Position numbers and translations under genes: made by a program | The notes under the pieces: generated by a model | Seen by the model: only the letters and a program-made list of their open reading frames with translations | Told to the model about the DNA's origin: nothing | Database searches by the model: none | Source: an uncultured Lachnospiraceae bacterium | GTDB lineage: Bacteria; Bacillota; Clostridia; Lachnospirales; Lachnospiraceae | NCBI GenBank assembly: GCA_945621435.1 | Contig: CALZBR010000018.1 | Coordinates: forward strand, 1 to 45,011 | Direction of reading: 5' to 3' | DNA length: 45,011 bases | Part shown: positions 33,656-43,643 of the stretch, in pieces | Layout: every line of letters begins with the position of its first letter | Position numbering within the stretch: the first letter of the stretch is position 1

Positions 33656-35083
33656 ATGGCAGCGAAGTTTGCATGGGAAAAATATGACGAGAAACACATA
33701 AAGAAGCTGGAGAAGCTATGCAAGGAATACAGGGAGTTTCTTGACAACGGCAAGACGGAAAGAGAATGCGTCGACACGATAGTGAATGGGATCGAGAAAG
33801 AAGGCTATAGAGAACTGGAGAGCCTGATGAAGGAAGGCGCTACCCTGAAGAAGGGAGATAAGGTTTACAGCGTATGGATGAACAAGTCTATCGTGATGTA
33901 TCGTATCGGTAGCAAGCCAATGAGCGAGGGCATCAATATTCTGGGTGCGCATATCGACAGCCCCAGACTGGATGTGAAGCAGAAGCCTCTTTATGAGGAT
34001 TCCGATCATTCCTTTGCTTATCTGGATACGCATTACTATGGCGGAGTCAAAAAATATCAGTGGGTTACCCTGCCGCTTGCTTTGCACGGCGTCGTGGTCA
34101 AAAAGGACGGAACCACTGTGGAACTGAATATCGGTGAAAACGAGGATGATCCTGTCTTCTTTATTTCCGACCTGCTGGTTCACCTGGCCGGTGAACAGCT
34201 GGATAAAAAGGCGGAAAAGGTAATTGAAGGTGAAGCCCTTGACCTGATTGTAGGTAGCAGACCCATAAGCATTGGGGAGGAAGAGAAGAACACGGATGAA
34301 GGCAAGAAAAAGGCTGCAAATGCAGTGAAAGCCGGAATCCTGGATATTTTAAAGAAGACCTATGATATAGAGGAGGATGATTTCCTGTCGGCAGAAATCG
34401 AAGTAGTACCTGCAGGTAAAGCGAGAGAAGCCGGTCTGGACCGCAGCATGATCCTGGCATACGGTCATGATGACAGAGTATGTGCATTTACTTCCGTGAA
34501 GGCAATGCTGGATGTGAAGGAAACGGAGAGAACATTGTGCTGTATTCTGGTGGACAAGGAAGAAATCGGCTCTGTGGGCGCTACGGGAATGCGTTCCAGA
34601 TTCTTTGAAAATTCATTGGCGGAACTGATGAATCTTACCGGTGAATACAGTGAGCTTAATGTGAGAAGGTGTCTGGCACACAGCTGCATGCTGTCCTCTG
34701 ATGTGAGCGCAGCCTTCGACCCTAATTTCCGTTCCTCTTTTGAAACAAAGAATACAGCATGGCTTGGCGCGGGTATGGTATTTAACAAGTTTACCGGTGC
34801 AAGAGGTAAGTCGGGCTCAAACGATGCCAATGCGGAATACATTGCGCACATCAGAAAGATTCTTGACGACAAGGAGATAATGTATCAGACTGCAGAGCTT
34901 GGAAAGGTGGATGCAGGCGGTGGCGGCACGATAGCTTATATTCTGGCGTTGTATGGTATGAACGTAATTGACAGCGGTGTGGCTGTGCTTAACATGCATG
35001 CCCCCTGGGAAGCAGTAAGCAAGGCGGATGTATATGAGACTTATCGTGGTTACAAGGCTTTTGCAGAGAAGGCGTCAATGTAG
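33656..35083 (+). CDS. apeA: M18 family aminopeptidase
   Basis: M18 enzymes are zinc aminopeptidases that remove N-terminal residues, often acidic, and form large tetrahedral complexes. The 475-aa protein shows the metal and catalytic residues in order: AHIDSPRLD (His ligand and Asp), GHDDR (bridging Asp), DKEEIGS (catalytic and ligand Glu), SSDVSAAFD, and the last ligand His in LNMHAPWE. Length matches the longer M18 class. GGAGGATATCT lies just before the ATG. It is preceded by pheT and followed by queA only 9 bp later. The named substrate preference is inferred from the family. Confidence 0.93.
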   Translation: MAAKFAWEKYDEKHIKKLEKLCKEYREFLDNGKTERECVDTIVNGIEKEGYRELESLMKEGATLKKGDKVYSVWMNKSIVMYRIGSKPMSEGINILGAHIDSPRLDVKQKPLYEDSDHSFAYLDTHYYGGVKKYQWVTLPLALHGVVVKKDGTTVELNIGENEDDPVFFISDLLVHLAGEQLDKKAEKVIEGEALDLIVGSRPISIGEEEKNTDEGKKKAANAVKAGILDILKKTYDIEEDDFLSAEIEVVPAGKAREAGLDRSMILAYGHDDRVCAFTSVKAMLDVKETERTLCCILVDKEEIGSVGATGMRSRFFENSLAELMNLTGEYSELNVRRCLAHSCMLSSDVSAAFDPNFRSSFETKNTAWLGAGMVFNKFTGARGKSGSNDANAEYIAHIRKILDDKEIMYQTAELGKVDAGGGGTIAYILALYGMNVIDSGVAVLNMHAPWEAVSKADVYETYRGYKAFAEKASM

Positions 35084-35092
35084 GACAAAGAC

Positions 35093-36124
35093 ATGGAATT
35101 GAAAAAATCAGATTTTTATTTTGAACTGCCCCAGGAACTGATCGCCCAGGATCCCCTGGAGGATCGTTCTTCCTCCAGACTCCTGGTGCTGGACAAAGAA
35201 AGCGGTGAGGTATCTCATCATGTTTTTCGGGAGATTATTGATTATCTGAAGCCGGGAGACTGTCTGGTATTGAACAACACAAAGGTCATTCCTGCCAGAT
35301 TGCTTGGCGTGCGGGAGGATACCGGAGCTCATGTGGAAGTGCTTTTATTGAAGCGGAAAGAAGCGGATGTATGGGAAACCTTGGTAAAACCCGGTAAGAA
35401 ATGCAGACCGGGAACCAGACTTTCCTTTGGAGATGGTCTGCTCAGAGCACAGATACTTGAGATTGTGGAAGAAGGTAACCGACTGATTCGGTTTGAGTAC
35501 AGCGGTATCTGGGAGGAGGTATTGGACAGACTTGGAGAAATGCCCTTACCTCCCTATATTACACATAAGCTCCAGGATAAAAACAGATATCAGACAGTGT
35601 ATGCCAAGTATGAAGGCTCCGCAGCGGCACCTACTGCAGGTCTGCATTTTACCCGGGAATTGCTGGCTGAAATTGAAGCAAAAGGAGTTATTATTACCTA
35701 TGTCACACTTCATGTGGGACTTGGTACCTTTCGCCCGGTAAAGGAAGAAAATGTCCTGAATCATCATATGCATTCCGAGTATTATGAGATCACGGAGGAA
35801 ACGGCCACGTTGATCAATCGTACAAAGCAAAAGGGCGGGAGAGTCATCTGCGTGGGCACCACCAGCTGCAGAACGGTAGAAAGTGCTGCGGATGAAAAGG
35901 GTGCGATTCATGCGGGAAGCGGTAATACGGAAATCTTTATTTATCCAGGGTATCAGTTCAGGGTTCTGGATGCCCTGATAACTAATTTTCACCTGCCGGA
36001 ATCTACTCTGGTCATGCTGGTAAGCGCACTGGCGGGGCGGGAGAAGGTGCTGAATGCCTATGGGGAAGCCATCCGGGAAAAATACAGATTTTTCAGTTTT
36101 GGCGATGCAATGTTTATTCATTAA
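35093..36124 (+). CDS. queA: tRNA preQ1(34) S-adenosylmethionine ribosyltransferase-isomerase
   Basis: QueA transfers and isomerises the ribosyl part of SAM onto preQ1 at tRNA position 34, making epoxyqueuosine. The 343-aa protein has the family features: [15 protein letters not shown] at the start, [12 protein letters not shown], and [31 protein letters not shown], the TTSCRTVES stretch and the C-terminal [15 protein letters not shown] follow. Length is standard. The 9-bp gap from the aminopeptidase gene suggests co-transcription. No other queuosine genes are in the window. Confidence 0.97.
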   Translation: MELKKSDFYFELPQELIAQDPLEDRSSSRLLVLDKESGEVSHHVFREIIDYLKPGDCLVLNNTKVIPARLLGVREDTGAHVEVLLLKRKEADVWETLVKPGKKCRPGTRLSFGDGLLRAQILEIVEEGNRLIRFEYSGIWEEVLDRLGEMPLPPYITHKLQDKNRYQTVYAKYEGSAAAPTAGLHFTRELLAEIEAKGVIITYVTLHVGLGTFRPVKEENVLNHHMHSEYYEITEETATLINRTKQKGGRVICVGTTSCRTVESAADEKGAIHAGSGNTEIFIYPGYQFRVLDALITNFHLPESTLVMLVSALAGREKVLNAYGEAIREKYRFFSFGDAMFIH

Positions 36125-36134
36125 AAATTTTCTC

Positions 36135-36163
36135 TTGTGGTAAGCAATATTAAATGATATATT
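36135..36163 (+). promoter_or_regulatory. Promoter of the PilZ-like gene
   Basis: TTGTGG (36135-36140) and TATATT (36158-36163) are 17 bp apart. The start near 36170 leaves a leader of about 90 bases. Confidence 0.5.
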
Positions 36164-36259
36164 GTTAGTGTTCGGTGTTATACATTTGTAGGAGCGAATT
36201 GTGTGTTTTACAGATGAAATACGAATGGCTGGAACCAGAAAAGACAGGGGAGTATGGGG

Positions 36260-36592
36260 ATGAATGAGAAAAGAAAATGTAAGAGAACGGAATTGATTTC
36301 TGCATTGATTATCAAGCGTCTGGATGATAACAGCAATTATGAGATTGTTGTGGGGGTAAACGATCTGTCCAAGACGGGGATTGGATTTCAATGTGCGGAA
36401 CAGCTACAAATAGGTGAGATATATGAGTGCCATATGACTATATGGACCAAGGAAGTGATTCATTGTTTTCTTCAGATAGTAAGAATCGACCAGAGACCCG
36501 GCGGTTTTTGCTACGGAGCTACTTTTGTAGGAATGAATGATGCGGATGCAGCACGAATCGAGACCTATCAGACAATTCAGGAATTTGAGTGA
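36260..36592 (+). CDS. PilZ domain protein (probable c-di-GMP receptor)
   Basis: The 110-aa protein is a single PilZ domain. The c-di-GMP-binding motifs are visible: R5-K-C-K-R9 (RxxxR) at the start, and DLSKTGIGF (D/NxSxxG) near residue 35. This suggests it senses cyclic di-GMP and affects motility, polysaccharide or surface behaviour. ATG 36254 is in frame but only one base from AGGGGAG (36246-36252), while 36260 has a 7-base spacing. A terminator follows directly after the stop, so it appears monocistronic with its own promoter. Confidence 0.82.
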   Translation: MNEKRKCKRTELISALIIKRLDDNSNYEIVVGVNDLSKTGIGFQCAEQLQIGEIYECHMTIWTKEVIHCFLQIVRIDQRPGGFCYGATFVGMNDADAARIETYQTIQEFE

Positions 36593-36598
36593 TGATTG

Positions 36599-36636
36599 CC
36601 TCACAAACAGTCTGTATGCTGTTTGTGAGGTTTTTT
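36599..36636 (+). terminator. Terminator after the PilZ-like gene
   Basis: CCTCACAAACAG (36599-36610) pairs perfectly with 36619-36630 around an 8-base loop, followed by T6 (36631-36636). The VanZ-like start codon lies only 15 bases beyond. Confidence 0.9.
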
Positions 36637-36650
36637 ATCAGGGTATTGAC

Positions 36651-37160
36651 ATGGACAGAGATATTTCTAACAGAAAAAGAAGGATAATTTCAGGGGTCGC
36701 CGGAGCTCTCTTACTTTTGTTGTATTTTGTAATCTTTTTTATGTCTGCGCAAAACGGGGAAGAGTCCGGCTCGGTGAGCCTGAAAATCAGTGAAAAATGT
36801 GCGGAATTGGTAAATGCTTTGACGGGAGGGCATTGGAGCAGGGCGTTTCAGGAGAACCTTGCGTCGTACTTTGAACATCCCCTGCGCAAGCTGGCGCATT
36901 TTACCGAATATGCCCTTATGGGCAGCCTGGTGTTTGTATTGCTGAGGCAATGGATCAGAAAGGGAAGACGATTGTACTGTTCTGTGATAGTATGGGTGTT
37001 GCTTTCCGCCGCGGCAGACGAACTCCACCAGTTTTTTGTACCGGGAAGATATGCCAGTGTGGCGGATGTACTGCTGGATACCTGCGGGGGTGTATTTGGG
37101 ATGGGGTTAAGTTTACTATGCATAAAGTTGATGAATAAGCATATCGAGGATGTCATTTGA
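36651..37160 (+). CDS. VanZ-like family membrane protein
   Basis: The 169-aa protein has about four hydrophobic segments and VanZ-like signatures: FFMSAQNG early, PLRKLAHFTEYALMG mid-protein, and AADELHQFFVPGRYASVADVLLDTCGG late. VanZ confers low-level teicoplanin resistance in vanA clusters. Family members are widespread, however, and most have no known role, so no resistance is implied. The frame is open back to 36537, but that would run through the preceding terminator. ATG 36651 with AGGG 7 bases ahead fits the family start. There is no room for a normal promoter between the terminator and this ATG. Confidence 0.85.
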   Translation: MDRDISNRKRRIISGVAGALLLLLYFVIFFMSAQNGEESGSVSLKISEKCAELVNALTGGHWSRAFQENLASYFEHPLRKLAHFTEYALMGSLVFVLLRQWIRKGRRLYCSVIVWVLLSAAADELHQFFVPGRYASVADVLLDTCGGVFGMGLSLLCIKLMNKHIEDVI

Positions 37161-37181
37161 TATCGTTTATGGAAAACAACT

Positions 37182-37214
37182 AAAAAACTGAGAGACAATT
37201 CTCTCAGTTTTTTT
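37182..37214. terminator. Bidirectional terminator between vanZ-like gene and tyrA
   Basis: AAAAAACTGAGAGA (37182-37195) pairs with 37200-37213 around a CAAT loop, with T7 on the plus strand (37208-37214) and T6 on the minus strand. The tyrA stop codon (37204-37206) lies within the stem. Confidence 0.88.
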
Positions 37215-38304
37215 GATGTATTTCGTAATTCATGGATTTTAAGATGTCAGAAGCCTTTTGAAGCGATGCTTCATCAGGAAACTCAATACGTAACACGCCG
37301 TCCTCGGATTCCCGATTGTGTGTGATTCCGATATTTTTGATACTGATATCATGCTCTGCAAGCAGCGTGGCAATGTGAGCAAGGGCACCGGTCTTGTCAT
37401 CGATGTCCACATTAAAGCGGTAGGAGCGTTTGATAGGACCGCTGGATGCATCGATAAAGGAATCTCGGTAGATGTGAGCGCTGTCAAACAATTCATAAAG
37501 AGCCTCGGCATTGCTGCTGTCAAGCTTTGCTTTAATACTGCACAAGGAATCTATGTACCTTTGCAGGAGAGTGGAGATGTTCTCTGTATTGGTCAGACAG
37601 ATTTGCTGCCACATCACGGCGGAGGATGAAGCGATTCTAGTAATGTCTTTAAAACCGCCGGCGGCAATCAGTTTCATGATTCCGTCCTCGTAATCACTGT
37701 CTTTTACCAGGTTCACAAGAGAGGCGGCGATGACATGAGGAAGGTGGCTGATTGCTGCGGTGACATAATCGTGTTTCCGGTAATCGAGAATCAAAGGGAT
37801 TGCATTCATATGGGTAACCAATTCTCTGTATTCCTCCAGGCGATTGCCGGGAACGGACTCGGTAGGAGTCAGGATATAGTATGCATTTTCAAGCAAAGAA
37901 GCCTTGGAATTGATATATCCGGTGCGTTCGCTGCCGGCCATGGGATGACCGCCGATGAAACAGTGTTCCAGACCTGCTTCGTGAATGGCTTCATGAATGG
38001 TGGATTTAACGCTGCCCACATCCGTGAGAAGACAGGAGGGAGACATGAATTTTTTAACTGCATTGAGATTGTCATCATTCTTTTGCACAGGGGCGCAGAG
38101 AAAGATGTAATCACAGGTGCTGAAATGATCATCTATACTATCAGTGATTACATCGGCAACCCGATCTTTTTGTGCCTGTTTTAAGGAATCGGTGTTGATA
38201 TCGTAAGCAATGATCTTGATATTTTCATTATATTCTTTCAGAGCTCTTGCAATAGAACCTCCAATCAGCCCCAGACCGATAAAACCACAGGTAAGTTCAG
38301 ACAT
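37204..38304 (-). CDS. tyrA: Prephenate dehydrogenase with ACT domain
   Basis: TyrA oxidises prephenate to 4-hydroxyphenylpyruvate in tyrosine synthesis, usually with NAD+. The 366-aa protein has the Rossmann motif GFIGLGLIGGS at residues 7-17. The catalytic-site stretch HCFIGGHPMAGSERTG is near 114-129, and a helical dimerisation domain follows. An ACT domain at about 294-366 (VDIDDKTGALAHIATLLAEH) probably mediates tyrosine feedback. GGAG lies ahead of the ATG. It stands alone, divergent from the EF-G-like gene. Confidence 0.96.
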   Translation of the reverse strand: MSELTCGFIGLGLIGGSIARALKEYNENIKIIAYDINTDSLKQAQKDRVADVITDSIDDHFSTCDYIFLCAPVQKNDDNLNAVKKFMSPSCLLTDVGSVKSTIHEAIHEAGLEHCFIGGHPMAGSERTGYINSKASLLENAYYILTPTESVPGNRLEEYRELVTHMNAIPLILDYRKHDYVTAAISHLPHVIAASLVNLVKDSDYEDGIMKLIAAGGFKDITRIASSSAVMWQQICLTNTENISTLLQRYIDSLCSIKAKLDSSNAEALYELFDSAHIYRDSFIDASSGPIKRSYRFNVDIDDKTGALAHIATLLAEHDISIKNIGITHNRESEDGVLRIEFPDEASLQKASDILKSMNYEIHQKN

Positions 38305-38372
38305 GAATTCTCCAATCCTGCCGCAGAGACGGCATCCGATAATCCTTATTTTGTAATCATAAACACAATTCC

Positions 38373-38401
38373 ACTATAACACTTTAACGCGCGAAAAACA
38401 A
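38373..38401 (-). promoter_or_regulatory. Promoter of tyrA
   Basis: On the minus strand TTGTTT (38396-38401) and TATAGT (38373-38378) are 17 bp apart, giving a leader of about 60 bases. Confidence 0.55.
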
Positions 38402-38444
38402 TATATGAATTGTCGAAAATATTGTTAAATGTGCAATACAATAC

Positions 38445-38473
38445 TTGTAAAATTGCATGAAATTATGTAAAAT
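38445..38473 (+). promoter_or_regulatory. Promoter of the EF-G-like gene
   Basis: TTGTAA (38445-38450) and TAAAAT (38468-38473) are 17 bp apart in the divergent gap with tyrA. Confidence 0.6.
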
Positions 38474-38549
38474 AGTCTCATGGGTGATTAAATGTAAATG
38501 CGAAAAGTGTTTAGATTATCCAAATATCAGCTAATCGGAGGGTGGCATT

Positions 38550-40643
38550 ATGAAAGTTTATACAACTGACAAGATTCGGAACGTTGTACTGTTGGGGCAT
38601 GGTGGCAGTGGTAAGACCAGTCTGGTTGAGGCGATGGCTTACCTGTCCGGAATTACTTCCCGTATGGGGAAGATTTCCGACAAGAATACCATCAGTGATT
38701 ATGACAAAGAAGAACAAAAACGACAGTTTTCCATCAATACATCAGTTGTTCCCATTGAATGGGACGGATATAAGATAAATATTATGGATACCCCCGGATA
38801 TTTTGATTTTGTGGGCGAAGTGGAAGAGGCAGTCAGTGCCGCAGGAGCCGCGATTATTGTGGTTAACGGTAAAGCCGGTATTGAAGTGGGGACGCAGAAG
38901 GCGTGGGAGCTTTGTGAAAAATACAAACTGCCCAGAATCATCTATGTTACCAATATGGATGTGGACAATGCTTCCTTCCGACAGGTTGTGGAGGAAATGA
39001 CGGCCAATTACGGCAAGAGGATGGCGCCCTTTAACCTGCCAATCAGGGAAAACGAAAAATTTGTGGGATATGTCAATGTCATCGCAGAGACCGGTAACCG
39101 CTGGCAGGGCAAAGATGTGGTACCCTGCGAGATCCCGGAGTATAATAAGCCCAATCTTCAGCTGTTCAGAGATACCTTGATGGAAGCGGTGGCAGAGACA
39201 AGTGAGGAGATGATGGAACGGTATTTTGGAGGGGAGACCTTCTCCGAATCCGAAATCCGTGCCGCCCTGAGAACCAATGTATGTGACTGCAGCCTGATTC
39301 CCATGACCATGGGGTCAAATACGCTTTGCCAGGGTATCTATACTTTGCTGGATGATATCGTAAAGTATTTCCCCAGTCCGGAGAACCGTACCTGTGCCGG
39401 GATTAATATGAAGACCAGCGAGATCTATCATGCGGATTATGATTTTTCCAAAGCCAAATCAGCCTATATCTGGAAAACCATTGTGGATCCCTTTATCGGA
39501 AAGTATTCTCTGATCAAGGTAAATTCCGGCGTTCTGAAGACCGATGATGTTATCTACAACGTGGATCGTGACATTGAGGAGAAGATAGGTAAGCTCTATG
39601 TGCTGCAGGGGAATAAGCCCATTGAGGTGCCGGAGCTTCATGCGGGAGATATCGGTGCCCTTGCAAAGCTGACGGCTGCAAGGACCGGCAACAGTCTGTC
39701 AACCAAGGCAACGACCATAAAGTTTGGAAAGTTCGAGATTTCGACACCTTATACCTATATGCGCTATAAACCGAAGAACAAGGCAGATGTGGATAAGATT
39801 TCCCAGGCTCTTCAGAAGATAGGGCATGAGGATCTGACCATGAAGACCGTCAACGATGCGGAGAACCATCAGGCATTGATCTACGGAATGGGAGACCAGC
39901 ATCTGGAGATTATTGTAAGCAGACTCCTGAACGAATACAAGGTGGAAGTTGAACTCTCCAAGCCGAAGATTGCTTACAAAGAGACGGTGAAAAAGAAATC
40001 CGATGTGGAATATAAGTACAAAAAGCAATCCGGCGGGCATGGACAGTATGGTCATGTCAAGATGCGCTTTGAACCTTCCGGTGATCTGGAGACTCCTTAT
40101 GTATTTGAGCAGGAGGTTGTGGGAGGAGCAGTTCCCAAGAATTATTATCCGGCCGTGGAAAAAGGCTTACAGGAATCTGTGCTAAAGGGACCCATGGCGG
40201 CATATCCCGTAGTAGGCGTAAAGGCCGTCCTTTATGATGGCTCCTATCACCCCGTGGATTCTTCGGAGCAGGCCTTTAAGATGGCTACCATACAGGCCTT
40301 CAAGAAAGGTTTTATGGAGGCCCAGCCGATTCTTCTTGAGCCTATTGCGAATCTGAAGGTGGTAGTTCCGGATTCCTATACCGGAGACATTATGGGAGAT
40401 CTCAACAAGAGAAGAGGTCGTGTGCTCGGCATGAATCCTGCGCCCGGCGGAAAGACGATTGTGGAAGCAGAGATTCCCATGAGCAGTCTCTTCGGTTATT
40501 GCACGGATCTGCGCTCCATAACAGGCGGACGTGGGGATTATTCCTACGAGTTTGTACGCTATGAGCAGGCACCTTCGGATGTGCAGGAGAAGGAAGTGGA
40601 AGCAAGAGCTGCCAAGGTGGCGGAAAACAACATGGATGAATAA
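38550..40643 (+). CDS. Elongation factor G-like protein (FusA2 type)
   Basis: The 697-aa protein has the full EF-G domain set: a G domain (about 1-270), domain II, domain III, domain IV (KQSGGHGQYGHV near 490-501) and a C-terminal EF-G domain. Its GTPase motifs differ from the translocase. The P-loop is GHGGSGKT (16-23). G3 is DTPGYFDF (80-87), with Tyr84 where EF-G has the catalytic His. G4 reads TNMD in place of NKMD. These changes are typical of the second EF-G paralogue seen in many bacteria, with weak or no translocation activity and unclear function. GGAGGGTGG precedes the ATG. It stands alone with its own promoter. Confidence 0.88.
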   Translation: MKVYTTDKIRNVVLLGHGGSGKTSLVEAMAYLSGITSRMGKISDKNTISDYDKEEQKRQFSINTSVVPIEWDGYKINIMDTPGYFDFVGEVEEAVSAAGAAIIVVNGKAGIEVGTQKAWELCEKYKLPRIIYVTNMDVDNASFRQVVEEMTANYGKRMAPFNLPIRENEKFVGYVNVIAETGNRWQGKDVVPCEIPEYNKPNLQLFRDTLMEAVAETSEEMMERYFGGETFSESEIRAALRTNVCDCSLIPMTMGSNTLCQGIYTLLDDIVKYFPSPENRTCAGINMKTSEIYHADYDFSKAKSAYIWKTIVDPFIGKYSLIKVNSGVLKTDDVIYNVDRDIEEKIGKLYVLQGNKPIEVPELHAGDIGALAKLTAARTGNSLSTKATTIKFGKFEISTPYTYMRYKPKNKADVDKISQALQKIGHEDLTMKTVNDAENHQALIYGMGDQHLEIIVSRLLNEYKVEVELSKPKIAYKETVKKKSDVEYKYKKQSGGHGQYGHVKMRFEPSGDLETPYVFEQEVVGGAVPKNYYPAVEKGLQESVLKGPMAAYPVVGVKAVLYDGSYHPVDSSEQAFKMATIQAFKKGFMEAQPILLEPIANLKVVVPDSYTGDIMGDLNKRRGRVLGMNPAPGGKTIVEAEIPMSSLFGYCTDLRSITGGRGDYSYEFVRYEQAPSDVQEKEVEARAAKVAENNMDE

Positions 40644-40697
40644 GGCTGTCGGAACGATGCCTTACAGAACAATGTCTGACAGAGAAAAAACGCACAC

Positions 40698-40726
40698 TTG
40701 ACAATGCCGGCAAAAAGGAATAAAAT
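40698..40726 (+). promoter_or_regulatory. Promoter of the leuS T-box leader
   Basis: TTGACA (40698-40703) and TAAAAT (40721-40726) are 17 bp apart, a near-consensus promoter. The start is expected near 40733. Confidence 0.75.
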
Positions 40727-40732
40727 AACTGA

Positions 40733-41010
40733 TACTTGAATCGAATACAATAAACAGACGCTGAAGAGGAATATTAAGAATATCGGGCTTTCAGAGAGTT
40801 GCCGGTGGGTGTGAGGCAATAGTGAGATATTCCCAACTCGCCTCGGAGTTCCTTTTGTGAAGCTTCTGATTCTCAGGAGTGTGTAATAAAGGCGGCAGAC
40901 ACCGTTATCCGTCATAAAAGTGCATGCGTTTTTGGCATGAATTAGAGTGGTACCACGGAACTTAAGCCCTTTCGTCTCTAAGCAGACGAAAGGGCTTTCT
41001 TTTTATTTTT
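40733..41010 (+). promoter_or_regulatory. T-box leader of leuS
   Basis: The conserved T-box AGAGTGGTACCACGG stands at 40944-40958. A CTC (Leu) triplet at 40837-40839, after CCAA, is the likely specifier in Stem I. The attenuator hairpin is at 40964-41010. Uncharged tRNA-Leu (anticodon GAG) would stabilise the antiterminator and induce leuS. Confidence 0.93.
40964..41010 (+). terminator. Regulated terminator of the leuS T-box
   Basis: AAGCCCTTTCGTCT (40964-40977) pairs perfectly with 40984-40997 around a 6-base loop, followed by a T-rich tail (40996-41010). Confidence 0.92.
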
Positions 41011-41038
41011 AGGTGAGTATAATAAAGGAGGAGACAAA

Positions 41039-43573
41039 ATGGCAGTACCTTATAACCATCGCGAGGTGGAAGAAAAATGGCAGAAGGTATGGGATGACGA
41101 GAAGGCTTTCAAGACTTCCACAGACTATTCAAAACCAAAATATTACGCGTTAGTAGAATTCCCCTATCCCTCAGGAGACGGACTTCATGTAGGACATCCA
41201 AGACCCTATACCGCTCTGGATATCGTGGCAAGAAAACGCAGAATGCAGGGCTACAATGTTCTGTATCCCATGGGCTGGGATGCCTTCGGACTTCCTACTG
41301 AGAACTATGCAATCAAGAATCATGTTCATCCCAGAATGGTAACCAAGAAGAATGTGGAAAGATTCAAGAATCAGCTGCATTCCCTAGGATATTCCTTTGA
41401 CTGGGACAGAGAGATCAATACCACGGATACGGAATATTACAAGTGGACCCAGTGGATCTTTTTGAAACTATTCAAGGCAGGTCTGGCCTACAAATCGGAG
41501 ATGCCCATCAACTGGTGTACCTCCTGTAAGGTTGGCCTTGCAAATGAAGAAGTGGTGAACGGTGTTTGTGAGCGTTGTGGTTCTGAGGTTGTACGTAAGG
41601 TAAAGAGCCAGTGGATGTTGAAAATCACTGAGTATGCAGATAAGCTCATAGAGGGTCTGGATAACGTTGACTATATTGAGAGAGTAAAGGTCTCACAGAA
41701 AAACTGGATCGGTAAATCCACCGGCGCTGAAGTCGACTTCTCGCTGACAGGAAAAGAGGATAAGCTTCGTATATATACAACAAGACCCGATACCTTGTTT
41801 GGTGCAACCTATATGGTAGTATCTCCCGAGCATCCCATGATCGAAAAGTATAAAGAGGAGATCAGCAACTATGATGCTTTGGTCGCTTACAGAGAGCAGG
41901 CATCCAGGAAGTCCGATTTTGAACGTACCGAGCTGGCGAAGGAAAAGACCGGTGTGCAGATTGAAGGACTGACTGCAACAAATCCCGTAAACGGCAGGGA
42001 GATTCCTATCTGGGTTTCTGATTATGTTCTGATGACTTATGGTACAGGTGCGATTATGGCCGTGCCTGCACATGATGAGAGAGACTGGGATTTTGCAAAG
42101 AAATTCAACCTTCCCATCATTGAAGTAGTGGGTGGCAGTCCTGTCAGTGTCCAGGAGAAGGTATTTACTGATGTGGAAACCGGTATCATGGTAAACTCGG
42201 AGTTCCTGAATGGACTTTCTGTTGCAGAGGCAAAGAAGAAAATTACTGAGTTTCTGGAGGAGAAGGGAATCGGTCACAGCAAGACCAACTTCAAGCTTCG
42301 TGACTGGGTATTCTCCAGACAGCGTTACTGGGGTGAGCCGATTCCCATCGTACAGTGTGAGAAGTGCGGATATGTGCCCCTGGATGAGAGCGAACTGCCG
42401 TTGACCCTTCCCGAGGTGGAGTCCTACGAACCTACGGACAACGGAGAATCTCCGCTGGCTGCCATGACAGAGTGGGTAAATACTACCTGTCCCTGCTGCG
42501 GAGGACCTGCAAAGCGTGAGACTGACACGATGCCTCAATGGGCCGGTTCCTCATGGTATTTCCTTCGTTATACGGATCCTCACAATACAGAGGCTCTTGC
42601 AAGCAAAGAGGCTTTGAATTACTGGTTGCCTGTAGACTGGTATAACGGAGGGATGGAGCATACCACTCTGCATCTGCTTTATTCCAGATTCTGGCATAGA
42701 TTCCTGTATGATCAGGAAGTGGTTCCCTGCCCTGAACCTTATCAGAAGAGAACCAGCCATGGAATGATTCTGGGACTGAATCCTCATAACTATGCGAACC
42801 TTCCTGCTGAGGAACAGAAGAAGCTGTTGGAGCAGTGCGGAAGTGAGAGTGCTGCAAGGGCAGCGTTGAAGGAAAAATACGGTGAGATGGCAGATCATCC
42901 TGTGGTTAAAATGTCCAAGTCACTTGGAAATGTTGTTAATCCCGATGAAATAGTAATGGAGTACGGTGCTGATACACTGCGCACTTATGAGATGTTTATT
43001 GGTGCTTTTGACGTCAGCGCAGCATGGAGTGAGGATGGCGTTAAAGGATGTCGGCGTTTCCTTGAGAGAGTATGGAAGCTGCAGGATATCCTGGTAGAAG
43101 GTGACGAGTACAGCAAGGAGATGGAGACCAGGGTACATCAGACGATCAAGAAGGTTTCCGCTGACTATGAGAATCTGAAGTTCAATACCGCAATTGCCGC
43201 TATGATGGCACTGATCAATGATTTCTATAAGAGAAATGCAGTGACTGCGGGAGAATACAAGACCCTTCTTGCACTGCTGAATCCTGTGGCACCGCATATC
43301 ACCGAGGAACTCTGGCAGGCAGCCGGTTACGAAGGAAGAGTATACCAGGCGGCATGGCCGGTATATGATGAGGCTAAGACGGTTGAGGCAGCTGTGGAAA
43401 TCGGTGTACAGGTCAACGGCAAGTTGCGTGTAACCGTAACCGTACCCAAGGACATGGATAAGGATGCGGTGATTACAGCAGCGAAGGAAGCCCTGGGAGA
43501 TAAACTGGCAGGTACCATCGTCAAGGAAATCTACGTTCCCGGACGTATCGTAAATATTGTGGTAAAGCAGTAA
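41039..43573 (+). CDS. leuS: Leucyl-tRNA synthetase
   Basis: LeuS charges tRNA-Leu and hydrolyses mischarged products through its CP1 editing domain. The 844-aa class I enzyme has the HIGH-type motif HVGH at residues 50-53 and the signature [16 protein letters not shown]. The editing domain follows (about 220-410, with [14 protein letters not shown]), then KMSKS at 624-628 and a C-terminal anticodon-binding region. Cysteine pairs near 162-180 and 442-485 suggest zinc-binding inserts. AAAGGAGGAG precedes the ATG. Expression is set by the T-box leader, and a terminator follows. Confidence 0.98.
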   Translation: MAVPYNHREVEEKWQKVWDDEKAFKTSTDYSKPKYYALVEFPYPSGDGLHVGHPRPYTALDIVARKRRMQGYNVLYPMGWDAFGLPTENYAIKNHVHPRMVTKKNVERFKNQLHSLGYSFDWDREINTTDTEYYKWTQWIFLKLFKAGLAYKSEMPINWCTSCKVGLANEEVVNGVCERCGSEVVRKVKSQWMLKITEYADKLIEGLDNVDYIERVKVSQKNWIGKSTGAEVDFSLTGKEDKLRIYTTRPDTLFGATYMVVSPEHPMIEKYKEEISNYDALVAYREQASRKSDFERTELAKEKTGVQIEGLTATNPVNGREIPIWVSDYVLMTYGTGAIMAVPAHDERDWDFAKKFNLPIIEVVGGSPVSVQEKVFTDVETGIMVNSEFLNGLSVAEAKKKITEFLEEKGIGHSKTNFKLRDWVFSRQRYWGEPIPIVQCEKCGYVPLDESELPLTLPEVESYEPTDNGESPLAAMTEWVNTTCPCCGGPAKRETDTMPQWAGSSWYFLRYTDPHNTEALASKEALNYWLPVDWYNGGMEHTTLHLLYSRFWHRFLYDQEVVPCPEPYQKRTSHGMILGLNPHNYANLPAEEQKKLLEQCGSESAARAALKEKYGEMADHPVVKMSKSLGNVVNPDEIVMEYGADTLRTYEMFIGAFDVSAAWSEDGVKGCRRFLERVWKLQDILVEGDEYSKEMETRVHQTIKKVSADYENLKFNTAIAAMMALINDFYKRNAVTAGEYKTLLALLNPVAPHITEELWQAAGYEGRVYQAAWPVYDEAKTVEAAVEIGVQVNGKLRVTVTVPKDMDKDAVITAAKEALGDKLAGTIVKEIYVPGRIVNIVVKQ

Positions 43574-43604
43574 AAAGTAGTAGAATAGTTCATGGAAAAG
43601 GATG

Positions 43605-43643
43605 AAAAAGGAGCTGACTTGAGGTTTAGTCAGCTCCTTTTTT
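43605..43643. terminator. Bidirectional terminator between leuS and the minus-strand gene pair
   Basis: AAAAAGGAGCTGACT (43605-43619) pairs perfectly with 43628-43642 around an 8-base loop, with T6 on the plus strand and T5 on the minus strand. The stop codon of the minus-strand gene (43626-43628) touches the stem. Confidence 0.88.

Noticed and set aside
36537..36650. 38-residue N-terminal extension of the VanZ-like protein
   Set aside because: It would be encoded by the end of the PilZ-like gene and the terminator hairpin.
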